NCBI RefSeq assembly: GCF_001879715.1 | Contig: NZ_MNBW01000005.1 | Span: 186,001-250,000 of the forward strand | Length of the DNA: 64,000 bases | From: Nioella nitratireducens | GTDB lineage: Bacteria > Pseudomonadota > Alphaproteobacteria > Rhodobacterales > Rhodobacteraceae | Direction of reading: 5' to 3' | Shown here: positions 49,233 through 57,724 of the stretch, piece by piece | Layout of the letters: the number at the start of each line of letters is the position of its first letter | Numbering within the stretch: position 1 is the first letter of the stretch | Translations under genes and position numbers: made by a program | Notes under the pieces: model-generated | Database searches by the model: none | The model's input: the letters and a program-made list of their open reading frames with translations, nothing else | What the model was told of the DNA's origin: nothing

Positions 49233-50227
49233 TCTTCGCGGCCCCGGCTGGCGCGGGTCAGACGCTCGGCCGGGTCGCCGTCGTCACCCAAGGCGCTGCG
49301 GTCCACCTCCAGATCATTGGACAACATGCGGTCGGCGTCGGTCTGTTCGACGTTGATATGCGGGGGCAGGGCGGCGCGGGTTTGCGGTGTCACCAGCAGG
49401 CTTTCGACCGCCACGCCCTCGGCATAGATGATTTCGTGCGCATCGAACAGGATCTGGTAGCTCTCGATATGTCCGCCTTCCTCGCGCTGGACCGTTGTGC
49501 CGTTTACCAGATGCGCGGCCTTGACCAACACTTCCGAGCGGCCGGTGCCGATTTCGTCGCGGCGTTGCCAGATGAAAAGCCGGTGATGCGGGAAAAGGCG
49601 CAGGTCGTTGGCGACATTCAGCGTGCCTTCGCTGATGCGGATGGGGGCGAGTGCGCCGGTCGCACGTTGCACCTGTGGGCCGATCCAGCGGATTTCCTTT
49701 GGCCCATGGTCGCGCGTCAGCAATTGATCGCCTGCCTTCAGCTCTTCGACCCGGCATTGCCGTCCGTTGGCCATGGTCAGACGGGTGCCGGATATGAAGC
49801 TGACAGACGCGATGTCAGCTAGCCGGGCCGGTGCGCTCTGGGTTTCCGAGGCCACCACCTCGTATTCTCCGCGCGGCGCCAGCGGGGCGAGCGGCAGAAA
49901 GACCCGCGTCGTCTCGGCGTCGCCCGAAATGGTCAGGATCAGCAATTCGACCAGCGTTCCGCCCGGTGCCATCATCGAATGGCACACGTCCAGCACGACC
50001 CGGTCGCCGGGCTGCCCGACCTGCGAACCATCGGCCACCTCGGTGCCACCCGGCCCGTCCCAGATGGACAATTGCCGCGTCACGGCCTCGCGCCGCAGGC
50101 GATAGCTGTCGCCGGGGACCACGTCGTTGATGCCCCCCATCGGATCGCCTTCATTGGCCCCCCAATGCACGGTCAGATCGGCGGCGGGATAGGTCGGAAA
50201 GCTGAACTGGGCGGGACGGCGCGGCAT
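49229..50227 (-). CDS. Hint-domain protein (Hedgehog/intein-like)
   Basis: A 332-residue protein. Residues 1 to about 135 are a beta-rich domain of unknown role (YPAADLTVHWGANEGD). From about 140 a Hint domain begins with FISGTRLTMANGRQCRVEEL, then GDQLLTRDHGPKEIRWIG, ISEGTLNVANDLRLFPHHR and the HEIIYAEGVAVESL end. The usual Hint nucleophile Cys at the FxxGT site is replaced by Ser (SFISGT), so self-cleavage may be altered. Common in roseobacters, often with RTX-type proteins. Start ATG 50227. Confidence 0.82.
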   Translation of the reverse strand: MPRRPAQFSFPTYPAADLTVHWGANEGDPMGGINDVVPGDSYRLRREAVTRQLSIWDGPGGTEVADGSQVGQPGDRVVLDVCHSMMAPGGTLVELLILTISGDAETTRVFLPLAPLAPRGEYEVVASETQSAPARLADIASVSFISGTRLTMANGRQCRVEELKAGDQLLTRDHGPKEIRWIGPQVQRATGALAPIRISEGTLNVANDLRLFPHHRLFIWQRRDEIGTGRSEVLVKAAHLVNGTTVQREEGGHIESYQILFDAHEIIYAEGVAVESLLVTPQTRAALPPHINVEQTDADRMLSNDLEVDRSALGDDGDPAERLTRASRGRED

Positions 50228-50363
50228 GGAAGCTCCATCAATCAGGGCGTGCCCATGGCTAGTCCGGTGGGCAGGCAAGGGTCAAGCAGGCAGAAGGTGG
50301 CAGGTACCGGGGAAGGGTGCTAAACCCATCGTCAATGTCACACAAACAGGGAGTGGGGCCGAG

Positions 50364-51143
50364 ATGGACCTGGGAATTTCCGGAAAACGGGCGTTGGTTT
50401 GCGCGTCCTCCAAGGGGTTGGGGCGCGGCTGCGCCGACGCTCTGGCCGCGGCGGGCGTTGATCTGGTGATGAATGCACGAGGGACCGAGGCACTGGACGC
50501 AACGGCCGAGTCGATCCGGGCCGCGCATGGGGTTTCCGTAACCACGATCGCCGCCGATATCACGACCGAGGCAGGCCGCGCCAAGGTGCTGGATGCGGCC
50601 GGGCAACTGGATATCCTCGTGACCAATGCGGGCGGCCCGCCGCCGGGGATCTGGTCGGATTGGGAGCGAGAGGACTTTATCAAGGCACTCGATGCCAACA
50701 TGCTGACGCCGATTGCCCTGATGAAAGCGCTGCTGCCGGGCATGATGGATCGGGGCTGGGGCCGGGTCGTCAACATCACCTCGCAGTCGGTCAAGGCCCC
50801 CATCGCGGCGCTTGGGCTGTCCAACTCGGCCCGCGCGGGCCTTACCGGCTATGTCGCGGGCACATCGCGGCAGGTTGCGGGCAACGGTGTTGTCATCAAC
50901 AACATGCTGCCCGGCATTCACGCCACGGATCGGGCGATTTCCCTCGATACCGGCGTGGCCGAAAGCCAAGGCATCACGCTGGACGAGGCAAAGGACAGGC
51001 GCGCCGCCACCATCCCGGCAGGCCGCTACGGCACGCCAGAGGAATTCGGGGCGATGTGTGCCTTCCTGTGTTCGCAACATGCCGGATTTATCGTCGGCCA
51101 GAACATCCTGCTGGATGGTGGCGCCACGAACAGCACACTCTGA
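50364..51143 (+). CDS. SDR-family oxidoreductase with an atypical active site
   Basis: A 259-residue Rossmann short-chain dehydrogenase. It has a GLGRG cofactor loop (KGLGRGCADALA), VTNAGGPPPG, and Ser140 in NITSQSV. The usual catalytic YxxxK is replaced by LSNSARAG, so the aligned pair is Ser153 and Arg157. The end IVGQNILLDGGATNSTL is typical of FabG-like SDRs. Such LSNxARAG members occur in proteobacteria and may use a different chemistry. Start ATG 50364 after GGGAGTGGGG. Terminator follows. Confidence 0.85.
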   Translation: MDLGISGKRALVCASSKGLGRGCADALAAAGVDLVMNARGTEALDATAESIRAAHGVSVTTIAADITTEAGRAKVLDAAGQLDILVTNAGGPPPGIWSDWEREDFIKALDANMLTPIALMKALLPGMMDRGWGRVVNITSQSVKAPIAALGLSNSARAGLTGYVAGTSRQVAGNGVVINNMLPGIHATDRAISLDTGVAESQGITLDEAKDRRAATIPAGRYGTPEEFGAMCAFLCSQHAGFIVGQNILLDGGATNSTL

Positions 51144-51196
51144 TCACCTGCGCCTCTTGCCGCAAGCCGCTGAGTCTTGGGGATAGCTTTGTGAAT

Positions 51197-51224
51197 AACG
51201 GGCCGCATTTGCGGCCCGTTTTCC
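51197..51224 (+). terminator. Intrinsic terminator after the SDR gene
   Basis: AACGGGCCGC (51197-51206) pairs with GCGGCCCGTT (51211-51220) around ATTT and is followed by TTCC, giving a short U-run. A strong canonical hairpin. Confidence 0.88.
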
Positions 51225-51405
51225 TGTGCGGAGGCCCGGAAAATCAGCGTCAGGGGCCGGGTGCGAACACATCGTGATCGTTCCTCAAAAATGAGATGAT
51301 CAAAAAATTCAAAACCAAGGAAGCAGCAGTCAGATCAGCAGAGCTCTCACTGAAGAAATGCCAACAATGCTATCGACAAAGATTCCCATTTTACGACAAA
51401 GTGCC

Positions 51406-51439
51406 TGAAATTTCTTGTAAGGTTCTGGTAGAAATTTCA
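51406..51439. repeat. Inverted repeat in the AT-rich region
   Basis: TGAAATTTCT (51406-51415) and AGAAATTTCA (51430-51439) are exact inverse partners separated by 14 bases. It could fold as an RNA hairpin or bind a dimeric protein. Confidence 0.55.
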
Positions 51440-51633
51440 TTATTTCCATAAATCTTCAGATTTAGGACCGAAAGGAACCTATTCAGGGTGTTCGACGATT
51501 GTCCGCGATCAAAAAAAGTGATCAAACTTGGGGTAAGGCCGTCAACCTGGCCGGAAATCCCCCTTGATTTGCATTGATTGATTTTCAAGGCTCGGGATCG
51601 GGCGACGCAGGCGAAACCGCAGGATTGTTTTTC

Positions 51634-51642
51634 TGTGGATAA
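51634..51642 (-). promoter_or_regulatory. Single consensus DnaA box
   Basis: TGTGGATAA is the reverse complement of the perfect DnaA box TTATCCACA. Only one exact match was noticed in the region, so an origin is not claimed. Confidence 0.4.
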
Positions 51643-51832
51643 CCCTGTGTATTGATGTGAATCAAAACGTGAGTCCAAGTCAATATCAAGCAGAATTGAG
51701 GTGTCGCTTTAAAGCGACTCGTGGCGCTGATCGTGACGAATGCGCGGGGTGGGCTGTCTGCCGACGCGCTTGAAACCGCTGCGCGGGGCTGCTACGCGGC
51801 TTACCTGACGGTATTGATCGGAAACCCGCCAC

Positions 51833-52933
51833 GTGCAACCTGCTCCCCGACTTGATGTCCAGAACCTGACCTGCGCCTTTGCCGGGCGCACAGTGTTGCG
51901 TGACGTATCGCTGACGGTTGCACCGGGCGAGGTCATGTGCCTGCTCGGGCCGTCGGGATGCGGCAAGACCACGACCCTTCGGATCATCGCGGGGATCGAG
52001 CGGCAAAGTTCCGGAACGGTTCGCGTCGATGGGCGGACCTTGGCCGATGGTGATTTGAACCTGCCGCCCGAAGCGCGCGGCGTCGGTCTCATCTTTCAGG
52101 ACTTCGCCCTGTTCCCCCATTTGTCGGTCGCGCAGAATGTTGCCTTCGGGCTGAGTGGCACGCGCAGCGACAAGGCGCGTCGTGTGGACGAATTGCTCGC
52201 GCGGGTCGACTTGAAAGGCTACGGCGACAAGGCCCCGCATATGCTGTCGGGGGGCGAGCAGCAGCGCGTGGCGTTGGCCCGCGCCTTGGCACCGCGCCCC
52301 GGTGTGATGTTGATGGATGAACCCTTCTCGGGCCTTGACAACCGCCTGCGCGATGGCATCCGCGACGAAACGCTGGAATTGCTGAAGGAAGAGGGCACGG
52401 CGGTGGTGCTGGTCACCCACGAACCCGAAGAAGCGATGCGCATGGCCGACCAGATCGCGCTGATGCGCGGCGGGCGGATCGTGCAGCAAGGGGCACCTTA
52501 CAACATCTACAACGCACCGTGCGATCGGGATGCGGCGGCGTTCTTTTCGGATGTGAACGTGATTTCGGGCACCGTGAAGGGCGCGCTGACGGATACGGCC
52601 TTTGGTCAATTCCTTGCCCCCGGCCACCCCGATGGCACCGAAGTGGACATTATTTTTCGTCCTCAACATGTGAAGATCGACTTCGACCGTGGCGGACGCG
52701 GCCCCAATCCGACGCCGCTCGACGGGGTGCCCGCACGCGGTATCGTCGAGCGCGCCCGCTTCATGGGGCACGAAAGCCTTGTGGAATTCCGTATGGATTT
52801 CAATAATCAAATCCTAAAGGCCACGGTGCCCGCCGTGTTCTTGCCCAAGCCCGGTATGGCCCTGTGGCTGACGATCCGGCGTGATCGCTGCTTTGTGTTC
52901 GCCAAGCGCCCGGACACAACCACTGGGCGATGA
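51833..52933 (+). CDS. ABC transporter ATP-binding protein, FbpC-like (orphan)
   Basis: A 366-residue ATPase of the iron/polyamine/molybdate importer group. It has Walker A GPSGCGKTT near residue 41, Q-loop LIFQDFALFPHLS, signature LSGGEQQRVALARA, Walker B VMLMDEPFSGLD and the switch THEPEEAMRMAD. A C-terminal TOBE-like domain follows (IFRPQHVKIDF). LIFQDFALFPHL favours FbpC-type Fe(III) importers. GTG start at 51833. No permease or binding-protein gene is nearby, so its partner is elsewhere. Confidence 0.88.
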   Translation: MQPAPRLDVQNLTCAFAGRTVLRDVSLTVAPGEVMCLLGPSGCGKTTTLRIIAGIERQSSGTVRVDGRTLADGDLNLPPEARGVGLIFQDFALFPHLSVAQNVAFGLSGTRSDKARRVDELLARVDLKGYGDKAPHMLSGGEQQRVALARALAPRPGVMLMDEPFSGLDNRLRDGIRDETLELLKEEGTAVVLVTHEPEEAMRMADQIALMRGGRIVQQGAPYNIYNAPCDRDAAAFFSDVNVISGTVKGALTDTAFGQFLAPGHPDGTEVDIIFRPQHVKIDFDRGGRGPNPTPLDGVPARGIVERARFMGHESLVEFRMDFNNQILKATVPAVFLPKPGMALWLTIRRDRCFVFAKRPDTTTGR

Positions 52934-52969
52934 CCCGCATTTTCTGCGCCCCTGTGACAGATTGGGGCT

Positions 52970-52997
52970 TTGATCCGGCCCGCAGAATCCATAGGTA
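52970..52997 (+). promoter_or_regulatory. Candidate promoter of the tatABC unit
   Basis: TTGATC (52970-52975) and TAGGTA (52992-52997) separated by 16 bp, about 58 bp before tatA. A moderate match only. Confidence 0.35.
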
Positions 52998-53054
52998 TAG
53001 GCGACACTACTTGCGGAGGAGGCCCGAGCGGCCCCCCGGATAAGGGAGACTGAC

Positions 53055-53276
53055 ATGCTCAACAATATTGGCCTGCCGGGCCTGCTGCTGATCGCGGTTG
53101 TTGTCCTCGTGCTGTTTGGCCGGGGCAAGATTGCGGGCCTCATGGGTGAGGTCGGCAAAGGAATCACCGCCTTCAAACGCGGCGTGAAGGATAGCACCGA
53201 GGAAATCGAAAACGCCTCGGACGAGGGCGAAGCCGCCCGCGACGTGACCCCGGAACGGGATCGTGAAAACGCCTGA
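53055..53276 (+). CDS. tatA: Twin-arginine translocase subunit TatA
   Basis: A 73-residue protein: one transmembrane helix ([20 protein letters not shown]) followed by the amphipathic helix with the [20 protein letters not shown] hinge, then a charged tail. These features define TatA, the oligomeric pore-like component that exports folded proteins. AAGGGAGACTGAC precedes the ATG. Followed by tatB and tatC. Confidence 0.95.
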   Translation: MLNNIGLPGLLLIAVVVLVLFGRGKIAGLMGEVGKGITAFKRGVKDSTEEIENASDEGEAARDVTPERDRENA

Positions 53277-53317
53277 TCCCCGGCTGGGGGTCTGCACAAA
53301 TGGTCTGAGGGTCTGCC

Positions 53318-53824
53318 ATGTTTGACATCGGCATGTGGGAATTGATGGTCGTGGGGGTCGTGGCGTTGATCGTCGTGGGGCCCAAGGACCTTCCCAAGAT
53401 GTTCAGAACGCTGGGTCAGGTGACCGGGCGCATTCGCGGGCTCGCGCGGGAATTCCAGACAACCATGAACGCTGCGGCCAGTGAGTCCGGCCTCGATGAC
53501 ATGGCCAAGGATCTTCGGCGTGCTACGGATGTGACCAAAGACCTGCGCAAGATGACAAGCCCTCGGAAGATGGGGCTTGATGCCCTCAAGGATGCCGCGG
53601 CGCCGGCAGAAAAATGGACGCCCAAACAAGGCCAGGAACCGGCGAACGAGACCGAACGCCTGGCCCAACAGCGTCTTCAGGAACAGCGCGACCGGGCCGA
53701 GGCCGCCACGGCCCGCGCCGATGCACGGGCCGCCGCCGAAGCGGCGGAAGCCGATGCGACGGCGGCTCTCTCAGAAGAAGACCTTCCGCGGGCCGAGGCC
53801 CGCACCGGAACCTCCGACACATGA
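53318..53824 (+). CDS. tatB: Twin-arginine translocase subunit TatB
   Basis: A 168-residue protein starting MFDIGMWELMVVGVVALIVV with the conserved Glu8 and GPKDLPKMFRTLGQVTGRIR. A long helical tail rich in Ala, Glu and Arg follows (from about residue 100). TatB recognises twin-arginine precursors together with TatC. Its stop overlaps the tatC start. Confidence 0.93.
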   Translation: MFDIGMWELMVVGVVALIVVGPKDLPKMFRTLGQVTGRIRGLAREFQTTMNAAASESGLDDMAKDLRRATDVTKDLRKMTSPRKMGLDALKDAAAPAEKWTPKQGQEPANETERLAQQRLQEQRDRAEAATARADARAAAEAAEADATAALSEEDLPRAEARTGTSDT

Positions 53825-54729
53825 CAAAAGACGACATGGAAGACAGCTCTGCGCCGCTGATCGAACATCTGGCTGAGCTTCGCAATCGGCTGATCTGGTC
53901 CGTACTGGCCTTCGTGATCGCCATGATCTTGTGTTTCACGGTGGCCGAACCCATCCTGAACTTCCTGTTTCAGCCGATCGCGGACATCCTGCATGAACGC
54001 GGCGAAGACGCGCGGCTGATCTTCACGGCCCCGCAAGAGAAATTCTTTACCCTTGTGCGGGTGTCGGTGGTCATGGGGCTGGCCCTGTCCTTCCCCGTCA
54101 TTGCCTACCAGATGTGGCGGTTCGTGGCGCCCGGTCTCTACAAGACCGAGAAGATGGCGTTCCTGCCGTTCCTGGTCGCCTCGCCGTTGCTGTTCATCGC
54201 GGGCGCGTGTTTTGCGCATTTCGTTGTGACCCCACTGGCAATGCGCTTCTTCATCGGGTTTTCCGACGTGATCCCGGCTTTGACGAGCCTTGTGACGGGA
54301 ATGCCTTCTGAGACAGGGGACACGGCAGCGCAAGCGACAGACGGAATCCAGACAGTCTTCCTCGGGTCGGTCAAGGAATCGCTCGATCTGGAACTGAAAT
54401 TCATCCTCGCCTTCGGCATCTGTTTCCAGTTGCCCGTGCTCTTGACCCTGATGGGAAAGGCCGGGTTGGTTTCTGCGGAAGCGCTTGGAAACATGCGGAA
54501 ATACGCGGTCGTGGGCATTCTGGTCCTCGCCGCCGTGGTGACGCCCCCTGATGTCATCACGCAGCTCATCCTCTTCACCGTGGTCTTTGGCCTGTATGAA
54601 ATCTCGATTCACCTTGTGCGGATGGTCGAACGCAAGCGCGAGCGCGATTTGCGGGCCGAGGGGCTGTGGGTCGACGATGAGGACGAGGATGAGGATACCG
54701 GGGAGGAGTCCGGGGAGGCCGGCAAATGA
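53821..54729 (+). CDS. tatC: Twin-arginine translocase subunit TatC
   Basis: The 302-residue, six-helix receptor for twin-arginine signal peptides. Markers are APLIEHLAELRNRLIW near the N-terminus (with the conserved Glu), FVAPGLYKTEKMAFLPF, and FQLPVLLTLMGKAGLV. The loop after about residue 158 (VTGMPSETGDTAAQATDG) is longer than usual, and the C-terminal tail is very acidic (DDEDEDEDTGEESGE). Start ATG 53821 overlaps tatB; the frame is open further upstream but not used. Confidence 0.95.
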   Translation: MTKDDMEDSSAPLIEHLAELRNRLIWSVLAFVIAMILCFTVAEPILNFLFQPIADILHERGEDARLIFTAPQEKFFTLVRVSVVMGLALSFPVIAYQMWRFVAPGLYKTEKMAFLPFLVASPLLFIAGACFAHFVVTPLAMRFFIGFSDVIPALTSLVTGMPSETGDTAAQATDGIQTVFLGSVKESLDLELKFILAFGICFQLPVLLTLMGKAGLVSAEALGNMRKYAVVGILVLAAVVTPPDVITQLILFTVVFGLYEISIHLVRMVERKRERDLRAEGLWVDDEDEDEDTGEESGEAGK

Positions 54730-55568
54730 CCGAAACCGCCCTGCTGTCACGGATCGCAGAGGCGCTGGAACGGATGCGCCCGGCACCGGCCGCCGCCCCT
54801 GACTGGCACGGGGCCGAGGCCTTCGTCTGGCATACCGACCCGGACCGGCTGGTGCCTGTCGACAGGGTGAACCGGGTGGACCTGTCGCTGCTTCTGGGGA
54901 TCAACCGGGCACGCGACATCCTGATCGACAATACCCGCCAGTTCGCCGCCGGCTTGCCTGCGAACAACGCCCTGTTGTGGGGATCGCGTGGCATGGGAAA
55001 ATCGTCTTTGGTCAAGGCGGTGCACGCCACGGTTCAAGCCGATCACGAGACGCTAAAACTTGTCGAAGTGCAGCGCGAGGACCTTCCTTCGATCGGCCGC
55101 CTGCTGACCTTGCTGCGTGACGCCCCGGCGCGGATCATCCTTTTCTGCGATGACCTGAGCTTTAGCCACGACGACCAGCATTACAAATCGCTCAAGGCCG
55201 TGTTGGACGGTGGTGTCGAAGGGCGGCCTGAAAACGTGATTTTCTACGCCACGTCGAACCGCCGACACCTGATGCCGCGCGACATGATCGAGAACGAACG
55301 TTCAAATGCGATCAACCCGTCGGAAGCGGTAGAAGAAAAGGTGTCGCTGTCGGACCGGTTCGGCCTGTGGTTGGGGTTTCACCCCTGCTCGCAGGACGAC
55401 TATCTGGCGATGATCCGGGGCTATTGCGATGCCTACGGGGTGAAGGTCGATGACGAAACCCTTCGGGCCGAGGCCATCGAGTGGCAAGCCACCCGCGGCG
55501 CCCGGTCGGGCCGAGTGGCGTGGCAGTATTTCACCGATCTGGCCGGCCGCAAGGGCATTCGGGTCTGA
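54726..55568 (+). CDS. DUF815-family AAA ATPase
   Basis: A 280-residue protein with Walker A LLWGSRGMGKSSLVKAVHA near residue 83 and Walker B IILFCDDLSFSHDD near 140. SNRRHLMPRDMIENE and a sensor region near RFGLWLGFHPCSQDDYL match the DUF815 family of unknown role. It overlaps tatC by four bases and is thus cotranscribed with tatABC. This linkage occurs in alphaproteobacteria but implies no proven role in export. Confidence 0.9.
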   Translation: MTETALLSRIAEALERMRPAPAAAPDWHGAEAFVWHTDPDRLVPVDRVNRVDLSLLLGINRARDILIDNTRQFAAGLPANNALLWGSRGMGKSSLVKAVHATVQADHETLKLVEVQREDLPSIGRLLTLLRDAPARIILFCDDLSFSHDDQHYKSLKAVLDGGVEGRPENVIFYATSNRRHLMPRDMIENERSNAINPSEAVEEKVSLSDRFGLWLGFHPCSQDDYLAMIRGYCDAYGVKVDDETLRAEAIEWQATRGARSGRVAWQYFTDLAGRKGIRV

Positions 55569-55680
55569 AAGGGGAGCGGGACGGCTGTTGTCACTTGGCT
55601 CTGGCTCGGGGCACTTGCTTGGTCCACACTTCATCGGCATTTTTCCAAAGCTTCCGAAGATGGCGCACTAGGTTACCAAG

Positions 55681-56427
55681 ATGATTTTCAACATTCTCCA
55701 TGACCAAGGCATCCATGAGAAAAAGCTTTCGAAGTATTTTGGGCGGCATGCTGTGTATGACGGGCCACAAGTCTTTGAGTATCCCCTTCTGTTGCTTGGA
55801 TTCACCAACCGCTGCGGATCGAACCTGCTTGCGGGCTATCTCCGGTCTTTGCCCGAATTTTCCGGGTTCAACGAACAACTGAACTTCGACTCGGTCATGC
55901 GGTGGTCGAATCGCGAGGGGGTTCGCACCTTTCCCGACTACATCCAGCATGTATCGAGGAAAAAGCCACGGTATGGTTTCAAAGCCTCCGCTGATCAGAT
56001 CGCAATGCTTTTTCGCTTCGGAATCACTCGGATGTACCCGTCGGTGCGGGTCTTGCACATCAGGCGGCGGGACGTCCTGGCGCAGGCGGTATCCTATTCG
56101 ATTGCGGACCAGACCAAGCAATGGATTTCGAGCCACGAAAAGCAGGGGGAAGCGTCTTATGACCGCAAGGATATCGAGGGTCGATTGAACGGGTTTGCTC
56201 GGCAGAATGAGGCGCTGAGGATTGCCGCTCAGGTCTTTGGCTATGCCTATGAAAGTGTGGACTACGAAGATTTGACCGCAGACTCCCTCGGGACGGTGCA
56301 GAAGGCATGTCGCTTTTTCGGGACGGCAGAACCGGAAGCTCTGGGTGCCCCTTGGGTGGAGCGCCAAGGTGACAGTGTCAACCAGAGGTTTATCGAGCTA
56401 TACTGCCGCGACGTGTTTCCCGGTTGA
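55681..56427 (+). CDS. Stf0-like sulfotransferase, unusual composition
   Basis: A 248-residue protein with a sulfotransferase-like phosphate loop in LLGFTNRCGSNLLAGYLRSL and a 3'-phosphate region in VLHIRRRDVLAQAVSYSIAD. This resembles the Stf0/LPS sulfotransferase group. Base composition is visibly less GC-rich than its neighbours, which suggests transfer. There is no strong ribosome-binding site before the ATG. It converges with the NlpD-like gene. Acceptor unknown. Confidence 0.75.
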   Translation: MIFNILHDQGIHEKKLSKYFGRHAVYDGPQVFEYPLLLLGFTNRCGSNLLAGYLRSLPEFSGFNEQLNFDSVMRWSNREGVRTFPDYIQHVSRKKPRYGFKASADQIAMLFRFGITRMYPSVRVLHIRRRDVLAQAVSYSIADQTKQWISSHEKQGEASYDRKDIEGRLNGFARQNEALRIAAQVFGYAYESVDYEDLTADSLGTVQKACRFFGTAEPEALGAPWVERQGDSVNQRFIELYCRDVFPG

Positions 56428-56455
56428 TCCGGTCGGGGGCACCCTGCTTTGGAGG

Positions 56456-57595
56456 CTATTCGATATACGGCGTCGGATCGACTGAGTCGAAGCCCTGCCG
56501 GACCTCGAAATGCAGGAAGGCGGGGTCGCCCGTGCCGACATCCGCAATGTTCTGGCCACGGGTGATCTGGTCGCCGCGCTCTACCCGGATATTGTCGATA
56601 TTGGCATAAACCGTCAGCAGGTTGCCCGGATGGCGCAGCACCAGGATCGGCACCTGATCGGTGTCGCGGGTGATGGCCGCCACGGTGCCATCGGCGGCTG
56701 CGCGCACCGGGGTGCCGACGCTTGCCGCGATGTCGATGCCCTCGTTGCCACTTGAATAGGGCCGGGTGATTGCGCCGGGCACCGGCCGCTGCATCTGCGG
56801 ACCGTTGCTCGCGGTCTCCTCGGCGGTTTCGTCGGGCGTTGGCGTTGGCGCCTGCATGTCGGGCGCGTCCGGCAATTCGGCGGTCTGAATGTCATCAGGC
56901 AGCGGTTCAGCGGCAGAGGGCGGCACCGGCGTGACCGAGTTGCCGGGCGTGCCGCCGTCAGCCTCGGGTGCTGCCTGGTCAAGCACCAGCGGAATGATCA
57001 GGAACTGCCCTTCATGCACGGTCAGATCGGGGCCAAGACCGTTCCAGTCGGCCAGAGAACGGACAGACACACCGTAGAGCCGGGCCACCGAATAGGCCGT
57101 TTCGCCGCGGGCCACACGGTGGCGCACCGGTTCCGCGCCGCCCTGAACCTCAACCGGGGCCGGGGCCGACGGACCGCTTGCCGCCGGGCTGTCGGCATCG
57201 GCGCGGTCGATTGCGGCCGAGGCGATGGCGGTGATGTCGTTGGCCGACCCGCCGCCCGGCGGGGTGATCCGGCGGGGCAGGGCCAGAACCTCGCCGTCGC
57301 GCAACAGGTCGCTCTGTTCACGCCCGTTGAACCGGGCGAGTTCTCCGGCGTCCATGCCAATTCGGTTGGCCACCGTCGACAGGATGTCGCCACGGCGGGC
57401 GACGACGACCTGATAGGTCGGATAGGTGATCAGGCCGAACTGGTCCGGTTCGGGCCGCGGGGCGGTTTCCGACGCGGCCGGGGTCGCAGAGGTGATGCCA
57501 TTGTTGCGCATGTCAAAATCGAACCCGCCGGGCGAGGTGCAGGCCGCGATCAGCGGCAAGGTCAGGCCAAGGGCAATCAACGGAAGTCTGGACAT
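56456..57595 (-). CDS. nlpD: NlpD-like lipoprotein with two LysM repeats and a degenerate LytM domain
   Basis: A 379-residue lipoprotein. The signal MSRLPLIALGLTLPLIAACT has a lipobox Cys at 19. Two LysM domains follow (YQVVVARRGDILSTVANRI and HRVARGETAYSVARLYGVSV), then a Pro-rich linker and a C-terminal M23/LytM domain. In the latter the zinc ligands are missing: NEGIDI for HxGID, YANIDN for the YxH site, and FLHFEV for HLHFE. That is the pattern of NlpD/EnvC activators of amidases, not of active endopeptidases. It follows surE-pcm as nlpD does in E. coli. Start ATG 57595. Confidence 0.88.
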   Translation of the reverse strand: MSRLPLIALGLTLPLIAACTSPGGFDFDMRNNGITSATPAASETAPRPEPDQFGLITYPTYQVVVARRGDILSTVANRIGMDAGELARFNGREQSDLLRDGEVLALPRRITPPGGGSANDITAIASAAIDRADADSPAASGPSAPAPVEVQGGAEPVRHRVARGETAYSVARLYGVSVRSLADWNGLGPDLTVHEGQFLIIPLVLDQAAPEADGGTPGNSVTPVPPSAAEPLPDDIQTAELPDAPDMQAPTPTPDETAEETASNGPQMQRPVPGAITRPYSSGNEGIDIAASVGTPVRAAADGTVAAITRDTDQVPILVLRHPGNLLTVYANIDNIRVERGDQITRGQNIADVGTGDPAFLHFEVRQGFDSVDPTPYIE

Positions 57596-57724
57596 CGGCT
57601 CGGGCACCTCGAAATCGGTTTTGATAAAGCCCCGCGATCCGGGGTCGTGCCGCGTCAAATACTGCGCGGAAGTCGCAAGGGTTCTACACGCGAATCGCCA
57701 CGATGTTCCAGCCCCAAGCCCGGC

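Larger units (their letters stand above)
51225..51832. other. AT-rich intergenic region without a supported gene
   Basis: About 600 bp that is clearly richer in A/T than the surroundings, mainly 51270-51480. It contains an inverted repeat TGAAATTTCT / AGAAATTTCA (51406-51439), a DnaA-box-like TGTGGATAA (51634-51642) and several GATC sites. A 95-codon minus-strand frame (51678-51391) has no ribosome-binding site or family resemblance and was not called. A small RNA or imported remnant is possible. Confidence 0.55.

Noticed and set aside
51225-51832. Chromosomal replication origin
   Set aside because: Only one exact DnaA box was noticed and none of the usual origin-neighbour genes are present; composition alone is insufficient.
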